A stretch of DNA of 64,000 bases from Chrysopilus asiliformis (GCA_964034945.1 OZ035962.1:69082274-69146273); one strand, 5' to 3'. Counted from the first letter of the stretch, positions 32,595 to 44,649 are shown. The notes: generated from the sequence alone by a model not told the origin. Translations and numbers: made by a program.

Positions 32595-34062
32595 TATAGC
32601 GAAAACACAATAGCGCGTCAACGCGTGCGTTAGATTTTGAATTTCAGCGCTAAAACCTGATAGCGCTTCGTGAGAACTACATATGTTTCATTATTTTTAT
32701 TTCCAATAAAACGGAAAGCAAAAGTTTATTTAAATTAAAAAGCATTTAGAAAACATAGAATTACACATATGAGTAGAACACAAAACACATGAATTTAAAA
32801 CAAAAATTAAAAAAAGCTTTTATTAAAAAACTGACTAAAAAGAAAAAAATCTCTTTTTGGGCGCTGTGTATCAGAAATAAAAGCGAGATATTTTTTTTTA
32901 TGCTTTTATCTCACTTTTATCCAAAATGCCGTCTATCTTTCGCCACGCTTTTACACTCAGAGCAATTTGTGCATAGATTCTACTAAATGTGGATACGTTC
33001 TATCCAATTCTGTAGATGAGAAATTGATCGATCCCAGAGGTATGTTGGATCTATCCCCAAAATGTCATTCTCTTGAATTGGCATAGAATAAACCTGCAAT
33101 TATATAAAATTTACAATGTTGATGAGAAATGCAAAGGATGTATGACAACAATAATATGATATGCAAGGAAATAAATGATTTTTTCCTATATACCATCCCA
33201 AGGAACACAAAAGGTCGTAAAGTGGTCGTCGCGACTTTAGTTTCGAGACTGTATGGTTGCGACGACCACTTTACGACCTTTTTTGCTACTTGGGATGTGA
33301 TGATTTTTAGATGCAAGTACATAGTTTTCCCCAATTTTGCTCTCATATTGTGGATAGAAATACTTAACATTTTGCTGTGAGTGTATATGCTCTTTAGTCT
33401 TTGAATATATATCCTTGCATATGAGTTATCCTTACGGACTTTTTAACTTCAGAATCTTATTCAGCGACTCCAAATATCGACCCCAGAAATATCGATGTTA
33501 CGTAAGTGTGCCAGATTTCAAGTCAATCAGACGATTTTTCAATAGAAGCCGACTGAGTGATTAAGACAGAGACTACATAAGTTAAAAGGTATTGTGCGAA
33601 CAAAAATAATATTAGAGCAAGGAAAATGTGGATCTGTTGATTTTAATATACAAGACATAAATAAATGTCTAAAATTTAGAAAAATGTTAAAAGTGATATT
33701 TTTATGCTAATCGAACATGGCTTGATTAAAAATCATTTTTTTCATTTTGAACCGCCACTCAAGTTCTAGAAATAGGATTATTTTTATGTTGATTCATTCT
33801 CAACCCTTGTGAATTAAGAAAGCATACATAACTAAAATAATCTGCATATCCTCAGCTTCCAATTTTAAAGCATCATCCTTATCGAGTTCTTGCAAGAAGT
33901 GTTCAATTACAGCAAAATTTAGTTCAAAAATATATGGCCAGTCGATTCATGACTTCGGTGCTAAAACGAAAACGCCCATAGTAAACCAAAAGTTTTAATT
34001 TTCAAGCGTCGCAATGTCAAAGCTCGCACACGTGTTGACGCGTCATTGTGTTTTCACTATAA
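32595..34062. mobile_element. long-TIR element
   Basis: TTATAG(C/T)GAAAACACAAT at the left (32595) is repeated inverted at the right end (34062), extending through CGCGTCAAC(G/A)CGTG with a few mismatches, about 38 bases. A TA target is possible. About 1.47 kb, no recognised transposase. Contains the foldback 33196-33295. Confidence 0.5.
33196..33295. mobile_element. foldback MITE of about 100 bases
   Basis: TCCCAAG ends and a 27-base inner arm (AAAGGTCGTAAAGTGGTCGT onward) repeated inverted around a loop of about 25 bases. Confidence 0.7.
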
Positions 34063-34908
34063 AACGTAAACGAATATATAATTGTAGTTTCTCGAAAAAT
34101 TACAGGCGCGCGCAACATAATATAAAGGGTCAGACAAAGATGGGAAACTGCACTGCTTCTGTCCATAACATTTCAAGGTACACTAAACAGATACTGTATA
34201 TAGACTGGAATCTACCTATTATTTGCATGATCGTGATATACGAGGATATTTGGAGTGCGTGTGGAATGCACTGAGGGCATTTCAGTTGAAGTGCATTGCG
34301 GCAGGGATGCATTTCACACTTGTTGAACTTGAGAGTAATTAAATTTACCCGTTTGTCGAAAAAAAAGAGAAGGATCATCGGATGTATGATTATTTTATCA
34401 TGTTTCAGGATTAAATTACTTACACATTGGATAACTTGACTGAATGTGATTCGCAAAAAATTGAAACCTAAATGGATAGTTGGAGTTATGGAGTTTTGGC
34501 ACGTGGCTTTAAAAAAATAAAAGTTTGACAAAAAGTCTAAATATATATGGTGTATTGAATTAAACAAATAGTTATTTTTTGTCTTAATATTGTTTTTGTA
34601 ATGTACTATTTGAATATGACTGACTTGACATTTTAAAAAAAAAATCCTTTACTTAAACCACTTGTTGTTTGAACATTTTTAGCGTCCTTTTCATTTGGAC
34701 CCATTATTTTGAATGGTTCTGAACGCGGCGCACAATTTAGGCGAATTCGATTTTCTTGAAATGAATTTTTGAAGTTGGTTTAATTCCAATATTCCTCTCA
34801 AAGTAAAATCCTTTCGAACGACAAAAGAAAAATCCAAAATATTGCAGGCCTCACCGTTTTCCTCTCTCCACAATCCAAAGGCAATCGATTAGCGCACAAA
34901 TTTTACTT
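34063..34908. other. no gene recognised
   Basis: A 145-codon minus-strand ORF (34130-34567) is rich in I, F, L and S, overlaps a plus-strand ORF and lacks any domain; I regard it as chance. Confidence 0.35.
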
Positions 34909-35169
34909 GCTCCAGGCAGTGATGCCAGATTGTGGTAAATTTACCTCTTTATGGTAAATCTCAACCTGAAAGGTAAAAAGGGAATTTACGAGCTCTCTAG
35001 AACAAAAAAAAGGTAAATTTTGTGTTAGCGACAAATTACGAAAATTTCTCGTTTTTTTATAAATTAATGTGAATGTGGCAACGATCTAAGAACTTTAAAA
35101 GTTGACCACAATGATATATTGATGACTTTCAAAATAAATGTGCAGCAGCGCCACATTCAATATTACGTA

Positions 35170-35942
35170 TAGGGATGCCAACGATTTTGCAAACATCGAG
35201 GTATCGTTGAAAAATATCGAGTTTTAATCTCGATGTTGAACAGGCCGATATATCGAGGTATCGATGTTGCTATATCGATACTGTATCGATGTTGCGATGT
35301 TAGATAATTACTCTTCATAAAATTAGTAGAGAAACTAATTTTAGCTGATTTAATATAGCCACTCGACTTAAAGATTTGTTTCAAATTTTCTTTGATATCA
35401 ATTTTCGGTTTCATCTTTCTACAAGATTTTGCAAAAAATACCAGAGCTAGCCATGAAATTTTACAGAGAAGTTTGGTCCTGATGTGGAAATCCGTTAACC
35501 GGAAGTAATCAAAACGGCGGCTTTTTAAAAACTATGCGGTTTTTTGCGATTTATTCCGAAACTAACCATTTTCCAGTAGTCTTATGTATTACAAAACTTG
35601 GAGACAATAAAATTTGCTACATTTATGTCTTTTACGAGAACTCCGTTATGAAGATATGCCGGTATTTCAAAAAAATTAGTTTTTTGCGAATATCTCGAAA
35701 ACTAACGGGGTTTTGGTCGTTCAACGTATAAGAAGAATTAAAACCGTGTTAATTCTACTCCACCCACAGTAGAGCATCCGCCAGGTGGCTAAATTATTAA
35801 TTAAATTTAACTTTTTCAAAACATCGGAAAAACATCGAGGTATCGATGTTTTCAGGACGATTTTTTTTTGACATCGATGTCGCCTTAAAAAAAACATCGA
35901 TTTTCGATATATCGAGGTTTTATGAACGATGTTGCATCCCTA
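35170..35942. mobile_element. hAT-type element with ATCGAT array, nested
   Basis: TIR TAGGGATGC(C/-)AACG and perfect 8-base duplication ATTACGTA (35162-35169, 35943-35950). Both subterminal regions are packed with ATCGATGTT/ACATCGAGGTATCG words. The middle (about 35430-35760) holds a dispersed non-coding repeat shared with 25860-26110. Confidence 0.9.
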
Positions 35943-36259
35943 ATTACGTATGAACATGTACTCTGACTTACGATCTTTTTTTTTTGCATTTCTTTGGACT
36001 GAAATGTCATTTGCTGTTTCAAATTTTTCCGGCCATGCTGATTGGATTTTGCATTGACGAAACTGCCGCGATTTGGTGAGAACTTTGTTTAGTCAATTAT
36101 TGATATCATAATTATTTATATAACATATTTTGTAGACAAAATATCGAAGCTATTTTAAGTTAAACAAAACATGTGTACTTTCCCATTTTTTGTGTTTTTG
36201 TGTACCTACCTAAACGCATCGTTTTCAACATTGCGGGTCTAGTGGGACTCCTGTAGGAA

Positions 36260-36300
36260 CGTACACAAACGACCAGGTATGATACCTGATCGTTTGTACC
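36260..36300. repeat. short palindrome
   Basis: GTACACAAACGACCAGGTA and its near inverse, separated by TGA. Confidence 0.6.
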
Positions 36301-36515
36301 CGTTGCTGCAGGACACTGTATATACATTTTGTGCTTTGAATTTATGTTTGTTGTACAATTTACGTGGTAATTTAGGTAGGTCTTAGGGTTTTGTCAACGT
36401 TTTGTTCCGTGGGAAAAAAAGAGGTAAAAATCGACTATTCTGTGCGAAAAAAGGGAAATTCAGGCAAATCTCGTGGTAAATTTTGCATCGAGCGTCTGGC
36501 AACACTGGCTCCAGG

Positions 36516-37940
36516 GCGCTGAACGCAACCGAGTGGCTGCGCCACTGGTAATAACAAATGATTTTTTACAAAACCTTATTTCTATTTATTAGGTTTCAAA
36601 TAACATAATACTTTTCGAATTAAAAACTTTTTTTCTAGTGTAGTGTATTTCCAAAGGATAAAATTCTTAATTTTTTTAAATGGAAATCTACGACTAATAC
36701 ATCGCTGATACATATAAAGAAACGATACAAAAGTTCAAGTATAGAAATAAATAAAAAATATGAAAATATAATCACAATGGATGCATGACATCACTCGGAT
36801 CTTGTCAATAAAATGACTTTAAGCCTCATCACAGAATGATGTGAATCTAATGGCAGGTATAAAATCCATCTGCATCTTATCTTATGGTTATTAAAGCCAT
36901 ACCAAAAAAGGCGTGCATGCGTGCACACCTTAAGCACACATATTCGTAGGTAACATAAAAGTAACTAATAGTTCGTGTCATTTGCAGAAATCATAGCGAA
37001 TAGGTTCTACTGAGTTAAGAAATTGTTCATTCTCATTGCTTCATTTCCTTCATTTAATTTTAACGATTTTCCGAAGATGATTTTCAATGAAGCAGCATCC
37101 AGCTCCAATGTACACGTAGGTATGTATGTAGATAATGATAAACAGGAAAAAATTAAACGGTCGGCTTCTAGGTTCATACTTTGGTGATGGTGTTCAATTG
37201 GATCCCTATAGTGATTGAAGATTCTCATGCTGGAGATCCGAATCAAGTTATATTCCTGTAGCCCCTATTAAAATGATCAGTTCCAAACTGTATAAAAGCA
37301 TAGATGCCATTTTTAGCGAGGAGAAATTAATTAAACTTCATTCTCTTCGCTTTTACACGGCCACAAATCGAGATGCAGGCAGATGTTTTTAAATAATGGT
37401 TTAATGCATAGAATCCGGCATCATGCAATTACAATTACCTTTACTCAATTTCGTGTGCTACTTAAGTACATTCCATATATATATGTATATATATATATTA
37501 TTATCAATATAATGTTTACAACGCTAGTTGGATTGTGATGTGAGATTCTAATTGATAGGTGCTTCGATTTAAGTATTAGCAGGCGGTACGCACTTGAGCG
37601 TCATCGTCAAGTAGAAAATTACGATAGAATTAATTCAGGTATTTTTGCAAACGTTTTTAGTAAAGTGATTTGAAACAAAGTCATTTTTTAACTTTGTTCA
37701 CTAAATAACTTTAAATTCATTGAAAAACTTACTAAAAATTGACGGATCCATTTCAACTTAGCTGAAAATCGCTACATCATGAAGTTTTCTTGAGCCTTGT
37801 TTTGCCGAATTTTCCTATATTTTTCAAAATTAAATTTTATTGCGAATTTCTAGTGAGTTTCTGTAACACCTTAACCGCCGGATATGACCAGATTTTGAAA
37901 AAGCCACGAACACTAACTAACGGCTTTCAATAAAAAGTTT
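36516..37940. other. no gene recognised
   Basis: AT-rich with a short TA-rich microsatellite at 37475-37500. No supported ORF. Confidence 0.4.
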
Positions 37941-38054
37941 TAGATACAAAGGGTTTTTCAATGAGGACATTTGTTTAGTTATAGCGGCCATGTTGTTAAA
38001 TCAACATGTGTCAAATTTGTTGTGAATTGTTCAGTAGCGTATGGCAAATCATCA

Positions 38055-38747
38055 TGGAAGGTTTTAGCGTTGAACGAAGTGTGCAAAGCATCAAATATTT
38101 TTTTCAAAATCAGTACTCCGTTCAACAAAGTCATTTTTGACTAATTTTTCATTTGCGACGAGGCTCATTTTTGGATAAATGGATATGTCAGCAAGCATAA
38201 TTGTCGGGTTTGGGGCGATACCAATCCACACGAGATACACCAGCACCAAATGCATCCCGAGAAAGTGACTGTTTGGTACGGATTTTGGTCTGGCGGAATC
38301 ATCGATCGGTAGTTTTTCGAAAACGAAACTGGCATTGCCATAACCGTCAACTGACATTGCCATAATCGCCACAAGTAACTTCTTCTGTCCTAAACAGGAT
38401 GATGTGGATACCGACAACATGTGGGTTCAACAGGACGGTGCTACATGCCAAACAGCGCATGCCACGATGGACATTCTGCACGAGCGATTTGAGGGCATGA
38501 TTATCTCGCGCGGCGGCGACGTGAACTGGCCATCGAGATCGTGTGATTTAACGCCTTTTTTAAATCGCAGGTCTATGCGAATTAACCGCAAACAATTGAT
38601 GCCCTCAAAGCCAACATAACGAACTACATCCAGCAAATTCAGCCAGATTTATGCGATAAAGGTATCGAAAATTGGACCTCCCGAATACGTGCCACCAAGC
38701 AAAGAGTGTCCTTATTAAAAGACCTTTCAGTTAGCCTACTTTAACAC
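38055..38747 (+). pseudogene. decayed Tc1/mariner-type transposase
   Basis: The fragment begins ATG at 38055 (M-E-G-F-S-V-E-R-S-V-Q), then jumps by an internal deletion of several hundred bases to D-E-A-H-F-W-I-N-G-Y (38157 on), a catalytic-core block. A TAG and frame changes follow. It resumes at 38404 with D-N-M-W-V-Q-Q-D-G-A-T-C and R-S-C-D-L-T-P. A deletion then removes the third acidic region. The end (38600-38747) reads A-L-K-A-N-I-T-N-Y-I and E-N-W-T-S-R. Terminal repeats were not identified. Non-functional. Confidence 0.8.
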
Positions 38748-39034
38748 TTGGGATCATTCAATTAAATTTTCACTTTAAAAAAATTAGACAATATTAGATA
38801 TCTCTGGATTGAAAATTAATATTCCACTTCCAAATTGCTTTATTTTCGTAAATCAGAAATTACATAAATTCAGCTGGTGGCGCAATGAACCAGGAAGTGT
38901 CAGAAACCCAGGTTACAGTCTACTTTCAGCAAAAGGGGCAACTCAATGAAACTCATACACTCTGTAAATATGTTGTCATATAAAACCCATTTAGAAATAA
39001 AAAGTTGTCGCGGAAACTTTAAAAGTAAAATATT

Positions 39035-39040
<6 letters not shown>
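38748..39040. other. no gene recognised
   Basis: AT-rich, nothing supported. Confidence 0.4.

Positions 39041-39086
<46 letters not shown>
39041..39086. repeat. (TA)n microsatellite
   Basis: About 22 uninterrupted TA units after TTTATGTG. Confidence 0.95.
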
Positions 39087-39091
<5 letters not shown>

Positions 39092-39905
39092 AGATGGAAA
39101 GTGAACTTGATTTGATGACAAGTGATTTGTTGTAAAATACTAAAAGTCTGGTATGCCGACATATGATTTTTGTGATTATACAACGGATCGATTGTAATTT
39201 CGTATACTTGAAGGTTAAAAGTACCATTCACCCATTTTACTATACGCGGAAAAAATCCACATTGGAAACGTTCATATAAAATATGGGAAAGCGATTATAG
39301 GACTCTACTCTTCTTCGCACAGGTATCCATAAATATTGCAATAAGTCTTAGTTTTCGCGTAATCATCACTGTGTATATATAGGGCTGAGAAAAGAATGGA
39401 CACATTCCGACAAAAGTAGAATACGTTCCTATAGTTTGCACTGGTAACATTCTTACACTGGAGTGGGGAGGAGGAGGTGGGATAACAATGCTATACTGTG
39501 ACATAGAATTGTTTCCATTTTTTTACAGTGACTTCAATATTATGTAAGACTCATTACCACAAAAATTTTGGAACGAATCCTAACTTACCTTTTGGTCATG
39601 TGGGTTTTATTTCTTTTTCTAACCCTGGGTGCCCTTTTCATGCTACAGATTCCAAATATTGTACATAAATGCTAAAAACGCAATATACACTATTAGTTTA
39701 GCACCGCCAGATTAGCAGTGCCAAGTTAGCTCGGTCTAAATACGCCCTATGAGAAATGTTTTGACATTTACAAATACTTATTAAATATAACTAATATTGA
39801 ATGTTAATATGTAAATATTTGGAATGCCGATCACCTTGAATATTATGTCATAAATATAGTGCAAGTGCAAATAAAGGAACTGAAATAATTGAAATTCGGT
39901 CATAT
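39087..39905. other. no gene recognised
   Basis: AT-rich, no supported ORF. Confidence 0.4.
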
Positions 39906-40483
39906 TTATACCCGTATGGTGAACCCAAAGGGTATATTAACTTTGCCTTACCGTTTGTAACGCCAAGATCCCGTCATCGCACACAAAAATGAATTACACC
40001 AGTGTGTTCAGAATGATAAAAAAAATTGAATTTTGCATCCGTCCGTCCGTCTGTCTGTCCGTCTGTTTGTCCGGCTGTCTGTCCGTCCGTCTGTCCGTGT
40101 GTGGCGCGGATTGCGGGCACACGGATTGAGCTAGAGACTTGAAATTTTGCGCAGATTCGTTTTTCATAGAATGCGAGGCTAAGTTCGTTCATGGGCAAAA
40201 ATGGACCATTAGGGGGGTACCCCCCATACGAACGAAAACTTTTTTTCTGAATATCTCAAAAACGGTGCATCTTATTAAAAAAGTCCAAGAACAAAAGTTA
40301 TTTAGGATATGATTCTACATAAATCTCCCATACATCAAAATCCGATTGGAATAAATTTAAAAAAATCTTTTTGGAAAGTTTGACTTCAAAGTGGAATTTT
40401 GATACAACTGTTCGCCGTTCACTTAAATCACCATACGGGTTTTCAATAATTGCCAGATTGGCAATTATAGCTTTTGTTATGTT
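39906..40483 (+). mobile_element. Helentron-type (DINE-1/mini-me-like) element, copy B, full length
   Basis: Starts TATACCCGTATGGTGAAC and the inverse GGGTATA, then GTTTGTAACGCCAAGATCCC, a (GTCY)n tract (about 40037-40100), the GAGCTAGAGACTTGAAATTT core and the TCACCATACGGGT subterminal repeat (inverse of ACCCGTATGGTGA at the start). It ends with the hairpin ATTGCCAGATTGGCAAT and TATAGCTTTTGTTATG. No coding capacity. Confidence 0.85.
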
Positions 40484-40688
40484 TAAATAAATGAAATATT
40501 TCAAATTTTGAATTAACAGCCGGAAAGCCCTTCAAAGCTCAGAAGCTGGACAATTTAACTTTACTATTGAATAGTATAATATTACTCCGGTTTTTCGAAA
40601 GGATTCCTCGTGTCACGTAGGTTTCTTCGACTTACGTGTCAAAATTTGTTGCGCAATGCAATAAAAAGTACAAAAGAGTATTGAAACA

Positions 40689-41110
40689 TCAATTCACAAT
40701 TGAGGCGTTAAAAGCTAGAGTGGACCAAGTCCCATAATCGAGTTTTTGAAGTTTTTCCACTTTTGTACTATTATTGACTGTAAATTTTTGGAAAAAAAAT
40801 TCTGTGGACTTTATTACTCAATGTTGAAATATTCTTTTGTGCATCCAAACATTTTTATCTAAAAACTCACTCTCAATAGTGATTCAAACACAAAAAAATT
40901 CACGATTTCGACATGTGGGTTGGTCCACTCTAGCTTTTAACGCCTCAATTGATAGTTGATAATTATCAACTAAGTTGATACATCGGTATTACGAATGTCA
41001 ATCGGTGTCAACTTTATTGATAGCTGTCAACCAAAGTTGACACCGATTGACATTCGTAATATCGATGTATCAACTCAATTGATAATTATCAACTATCAAT
41101 TGTGAATTGA
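40689..41110. repeat. long palindrome interrupted by a MITE
   Basis: With 40702-40950 removed, TCAATTCACAATT plus GATAGTTGATAATTATCAAC onward pairs with the right arm ending GTTGATAATTATC...ATTGTGAATTGA. Arms of about 85 bases surround a loop of 17 (41016-41032). The MITE insertion in the left arm postdates the palindrome. Confidence 0.85.
40702..40946 (-). mobile_element. GAGGCGTTAAAAGC-type MITE, copy 2
   Basis: 245 bases with the same TIR and interior as 3101-3344, reversed; flanked by AATT (40698-40701, 40947-40950). Confidence 0.85.
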
Positions 41111-41617
41111 CATTCATAATAAGGGCCCTAGTTTTATATTGTTTATAATCTAAAATTGTAACTACCTTGCTTTGATGAAGTTAAAATTTGTAAAACAGCA
41201 ACCAAAAACAACTGTGATATTTCAATTTTTCATGTTCTGCAATAGATTTGTATTCAGATTCGTACTAGATTTCCTTAATTTGTAGGGGAAGGTGGGGTAT
41301 TCTGGACCGCATTTTCATTTTGGCTAAAAACTCGCAAAAAAATAACTTTTTCTGAAAATTTCAAAGCTTGAATTTGTAGTACGATAAATAACCTCTCTTT
41401 GGGTCACAGCGGTTCGGTCAAATTGTATTAAATTATACAAGTTTTATCAGTTGGCGCAAAAATGGCGTTTTTGCGATTTTGAAAAATCTCGGGGTATTGT
41501 GGACCACTTTGTAAATCGATTAAAAATGGAAAAATGTGATAGACAAACTTTTTTTTTGATTCATATATTTATTATATAACAGACAAAGTGAAATGAAGTG
41601 AAAAATTGCAATGAAAA

Positions 41618-41959
41618 TCAGTCCGAAACGCAATGTTCGCAAGTCCAGTAACTTGCAGTCATTCCGGAGCATCCCAAGTGAACAGCTCGATCGCACACGT
41701 TGCAATGGATGGTATTTCGGCGGTTCATTTTTTTTGGCATATTTTTCTTACAAATTATGCAGAAATCGATGTATTCTTCCACCTCACAATAGGTTGAAGA
41801 TGGTTGTTTCTTCTGTGATGTCTTCGATTTGACACGATCTTTTTGCTTTTTCGATTATGGTTTATCACCTTTTCTCTCCAATCTCTTTCGCTTCATATCA
41901 GCCTTCTCACGAAGGTCATTTACATCCTCTGGCGATGTCAAAACGGCCGATTTAGAAAC
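41618..41959 (-). pseudogene. transposase C-terminal fragment with PHD-like zinc finger
   Basis: The minus-strand frame reads a K/R-rich stretch, one in-frame TAA, then C-x2-C, H-C-x2-C, H-x3-C and W-T-C-x2-C spaced as a PHD-type finger (41618-41750), ending in TGA at 41618-41620. Carboxyl-terminal PHD-like fingers occur in insect pogo/Tigger (Jerky-like) transposases, which fits the TA-flanked element around it. The N-terminal part was removed by the insertion at about 41960. Confidence 0.6.
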
Positions 41960-41960
41960 T

Positions 41961-42367
41961 AGCTTGTATACCCGTCGTTGCCGGGTTAAGCTTTTTGTCT
42001 AAATTTTAGAATACGAAGAAAACCGGAAAGAATTTAAAGACTTTTTAATGGGTCTATGTTGGGGCTGGACCCCCGACAAACATCTATGCCAAATTTCAGG
42101 CCAATCGGTTCAGTAGTTTCCCCGCGAAAGGGTAACATAGAGGGAAAACTAAGTTTCGAAATCACTTTACCCCCTCCCCTTACTCCCCCCATCCCTCGCG
42201 CTACTTTTCCGTATGCCTATGTTGGAACCAGAACTACCACAGACACTCATGCCAAATTTCAAGTCAATCGGTTCAGCCGTTTTTGCGTGAAAGAGGAACA
42301 GACAGACAGACAGACAGACACCAACTCATTTTTATATATTAGTATGATTAGTATGATTAGTATGATG
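41961..42367 (+). mobile_element. dispersed non-coding repeat with (CAGA)n and AGTATGATT tail
   Basis: Starts AGCTTGTATACCCGTCGTTG, contains two copies of the CAAATTTCA...AATCGGTTCAG block, (CAGA)n at 42299-42320 and a tail of three AGTATGATT units. The tail suggests a LINE/SINE-type 3' end; class unresolved. Confidence 0.5.
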
Positions 42368-42868
42368 ATTGCCGAAAATCTAATGCTGTGTTTTTGCATG
42401 AAAAAACACTTATATGCATCAAATACACGAAGTTTGCTTGTCAAATGTCAAGAATTGAGTGGTCCATAATTCCCCGACAAAAGTGGTCCACAATTCCCCG
42501 AACGCTCTTTTTTACCATATGGCAGCTATTAGTAACACAATGCAAACTTCATGCAAAATTTTTTGTCAGTGTCGAATGCTTAAGGCTCCGTGAATATTAT
42601 CAATATATTTACTTGAGTTGATTCTCGAAAAATGTGGTTAAATTTAAGCGAAACACAAAGTGAAAAAAAAAATTTCGAAGTATCACTTTTCTATTTGCTA
42701 TCGAAGCGAGGTGATAGTGCGTATACACAAGTCGAGTACTGTTAGGAAAATTAGCTTAACATGAGGCAAACTGATTACAGTTATTTGCAGCTACCAACCA
42801 CTACTAGGGGAAACAAAATGACGCTGGTCCGCAATTCCCCGTGGTCCAGAATACCCCAGTTTCCCCTA

Positions 42869-44430
42869 CTTGATAAATCATAATATTAAATTGTTCAAAA
42901 GTGAAGTGAAAATGAATGTTGACAAATTTCATATGTGGATTTTTCCACTTGTTTCTAATTTGACAATCACAATACAGCTTCAGGACTTTTTACCGTGTGT
43001 CAAAATTTTAATATTTGAGTTTTTTGGTATTTCTAAAACTTATACGACAAACTTTAACTCGGCAACGACAGATCCAAAAGCTAGTTATACAAGTTTATTA
43101 ATCCAATTTTTATGAAAATGCTTCGCACCTTCCAAAATGGCGGTTCTTTCAAATTTGAAGAACCTTGCAATGAAACTCGAGCATTGTTCACATAAGATTT
43201 TCTTGATGAATATAGCCATTTCATCAAATGTTCTTTGAAATTACAAAAAACTAATTTTTTTAAAGAACATTTTCAACTAAAAATATCAGTTGTGATCAAC
43301 ACAAAACTTCCTTCTGCAATACTTAGTTTCGGAAAAAACATGTATAAAATAGTATTTTTTCAAGCATCTCGAAAGCCGTTAAAGATATGTAAAAACCGTT
43401 ATTTTCTTTGAATTTGAATTTATTCATTTTATCTCAAAAGCGCATTGTTTTCAAGAAAGTTTCAAAAAACATAATTTTTTTCAAATATATTGAAACCGTT
43501 GGAATGACGTAAAAGCCGTTAGGATTCAATTTTTTCCCAAAACGCATAATATTCGAAAAAAATTTAAAAAACTGTTTTTTCGAAAAAAAATGTAGGGGAT
43601 GTACCCGTTATAGCTAACGTCACTTTCCAAAAGTTTATACAAAAATACGATTTTCGTGAAACACATTTACAAAAAATTTCAAGTACCTAGCTCAACGCGT
43701 TCTCGAGTTATTTAAGATAGGTAAAACGGACAGACCAACAGAAAGACAGACAGACAGACCGACAGACATATGCACGGAGATTCTCATAATTTGCACGCAC
43801 ATCGTCATAATTTTGTCTGAAACGGATGTTGTACTAATCAAAAAGCTTCAATCTGCCCGTTCTCGAGTCGGTCTCCATTATGAATACAATACTTTCCAAA
43901 ACTACTATTACTACTTAAATTCCCTAAAATGCATACACAAATTGTAAAAATTTTATTATCACTTAAAGCTGCTTGAAATAAATGGCATACGAATACCTAA
44001 ATATCAGTATACTCGTATAGTAAATAATATCAAATTTTTGCTATAAAGATGAAAGTTAGAGAAAGAACCACAAACCATGTTAGCAGAGCTTACAGTGTTA
44101 TTTTTCAATTTCCCAAAGTTTATTTTTTCTGCCGTTATGGGGATCGGTTTTCATATTCTCTACACGCTCCTCCAACTCCCGACAGTAGATGGTGTCCCCT
44201 GGCTGGATAGTATACTTGAAATATTTTACGTTGGGATATATTAACATATTTACAATGTCCTTGCATATACTATATACTACCCATCTATGTACGAATATAT
44301 TGAGTTTATCAATCTTATTTTAGTGGTGTCAGCTGAGGATAGTCCTTGAAGTGGGTACATCCAAAGTGTAACAGCTTTGTGTTTTTCTTTTTGGGATATT
44401 CGTTGTTTTTTCCTCCTTCTTTTGTATTTT
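42869..44430. other. no gene; diverged dispersed repeat at about 43100-43870
   Basis: 43100-43870 contains 'AAAATGGCGGTTCTTTC', repeated 'aaaaCCGTT' text and a short (CAGA)n tract (43740-43765), recalling the middle of the hAT at 25019-26447. No ORF supported. Confidence 0.35.
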
Positions 44431-44503
44431 CAACTGTAGCTTTTGTTTTTCTTTGTCGGGTCCTCAGTTGCATCACATACGAGCATCAGGCATTTTCCTT
44501 GCC

Positions 44504-44647
44504 ATGAACAACAACAGATTTCCAGTTTTTATTTTGCTAAGCTTCTTCCTGGTGCTGGTTTTCACTCCAGGCTCAAGCGCAATTCACTACCACAGGCTGT
44601 TTTTATTATTTTTTGTGGTAGACCATTTCCACTTTCACTTTGAATAA
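44504..44647 (+). CDS. candidate small secreted peptide ORF or first exon
   Basis: The ATG at 44504 (context GCCATGA) opens 47 codons. Residues 1-26 look like a signal peptide: M-N-N-N-R, a hydrophobic run to F-T-P-G-S-S-A. The short tail is rich in H and F. It could be a chance ORF, a small secreted protein or exon 1 of a larger gene. No family recognised, no clear donor found. Confidence 0.3.
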   Translation: MNNNRFPVFILLSFFLVLVFTPGSSAIHYHRLFLLFFVVDHFHFHFE

Positions 44648-44649
44648 CG

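Larger units (their letters stand above)
34917..36507. mobile_element. hAT element hosting a second hAT
   Basis: TIR CAGTG(A/T)TGCCAGA with a perfect 8-base target duplication GCTCCAGG (34909-34916, 36508-36515). GGTAAATTT words cluster inside both ends. A second hAT-type element occupies 35170-35942; without it about 820 bases remain, non-coding. Confidence 0.9.
41285..42866. mobile_element. TA-flanked TIR element (pogo/Tc1-type) with PHD-finger remnant
   Basis: TIR of about 24 bases GGGGAA(G/A)(G/C)TGGGGTATTCTG..., flanked by TA (41283-41284, 42867-42868). Contains a minus-strand transposase C-terminal fragment (41618-41959) and, inserted in it, the repeat 41961-42367. GGTCC...ATTCCCC words recur inside the right end. 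Confidence 0.65.

Noticed and set aside
34130..34567. 145-codon minus-strand ORF as a gene
   Set aside because: Composition follows AT-rich DNA, it overlaps an opposite-strand ORF, and no domain or exon signals support it.
38404..38636. Intact gene on either strand at the V-Q-Q-D-G-A-T block
   Set aside because: The plus-strand frame is a transposase fragment with flanking stops and deletions; the minus-strand ORF is its shadow.
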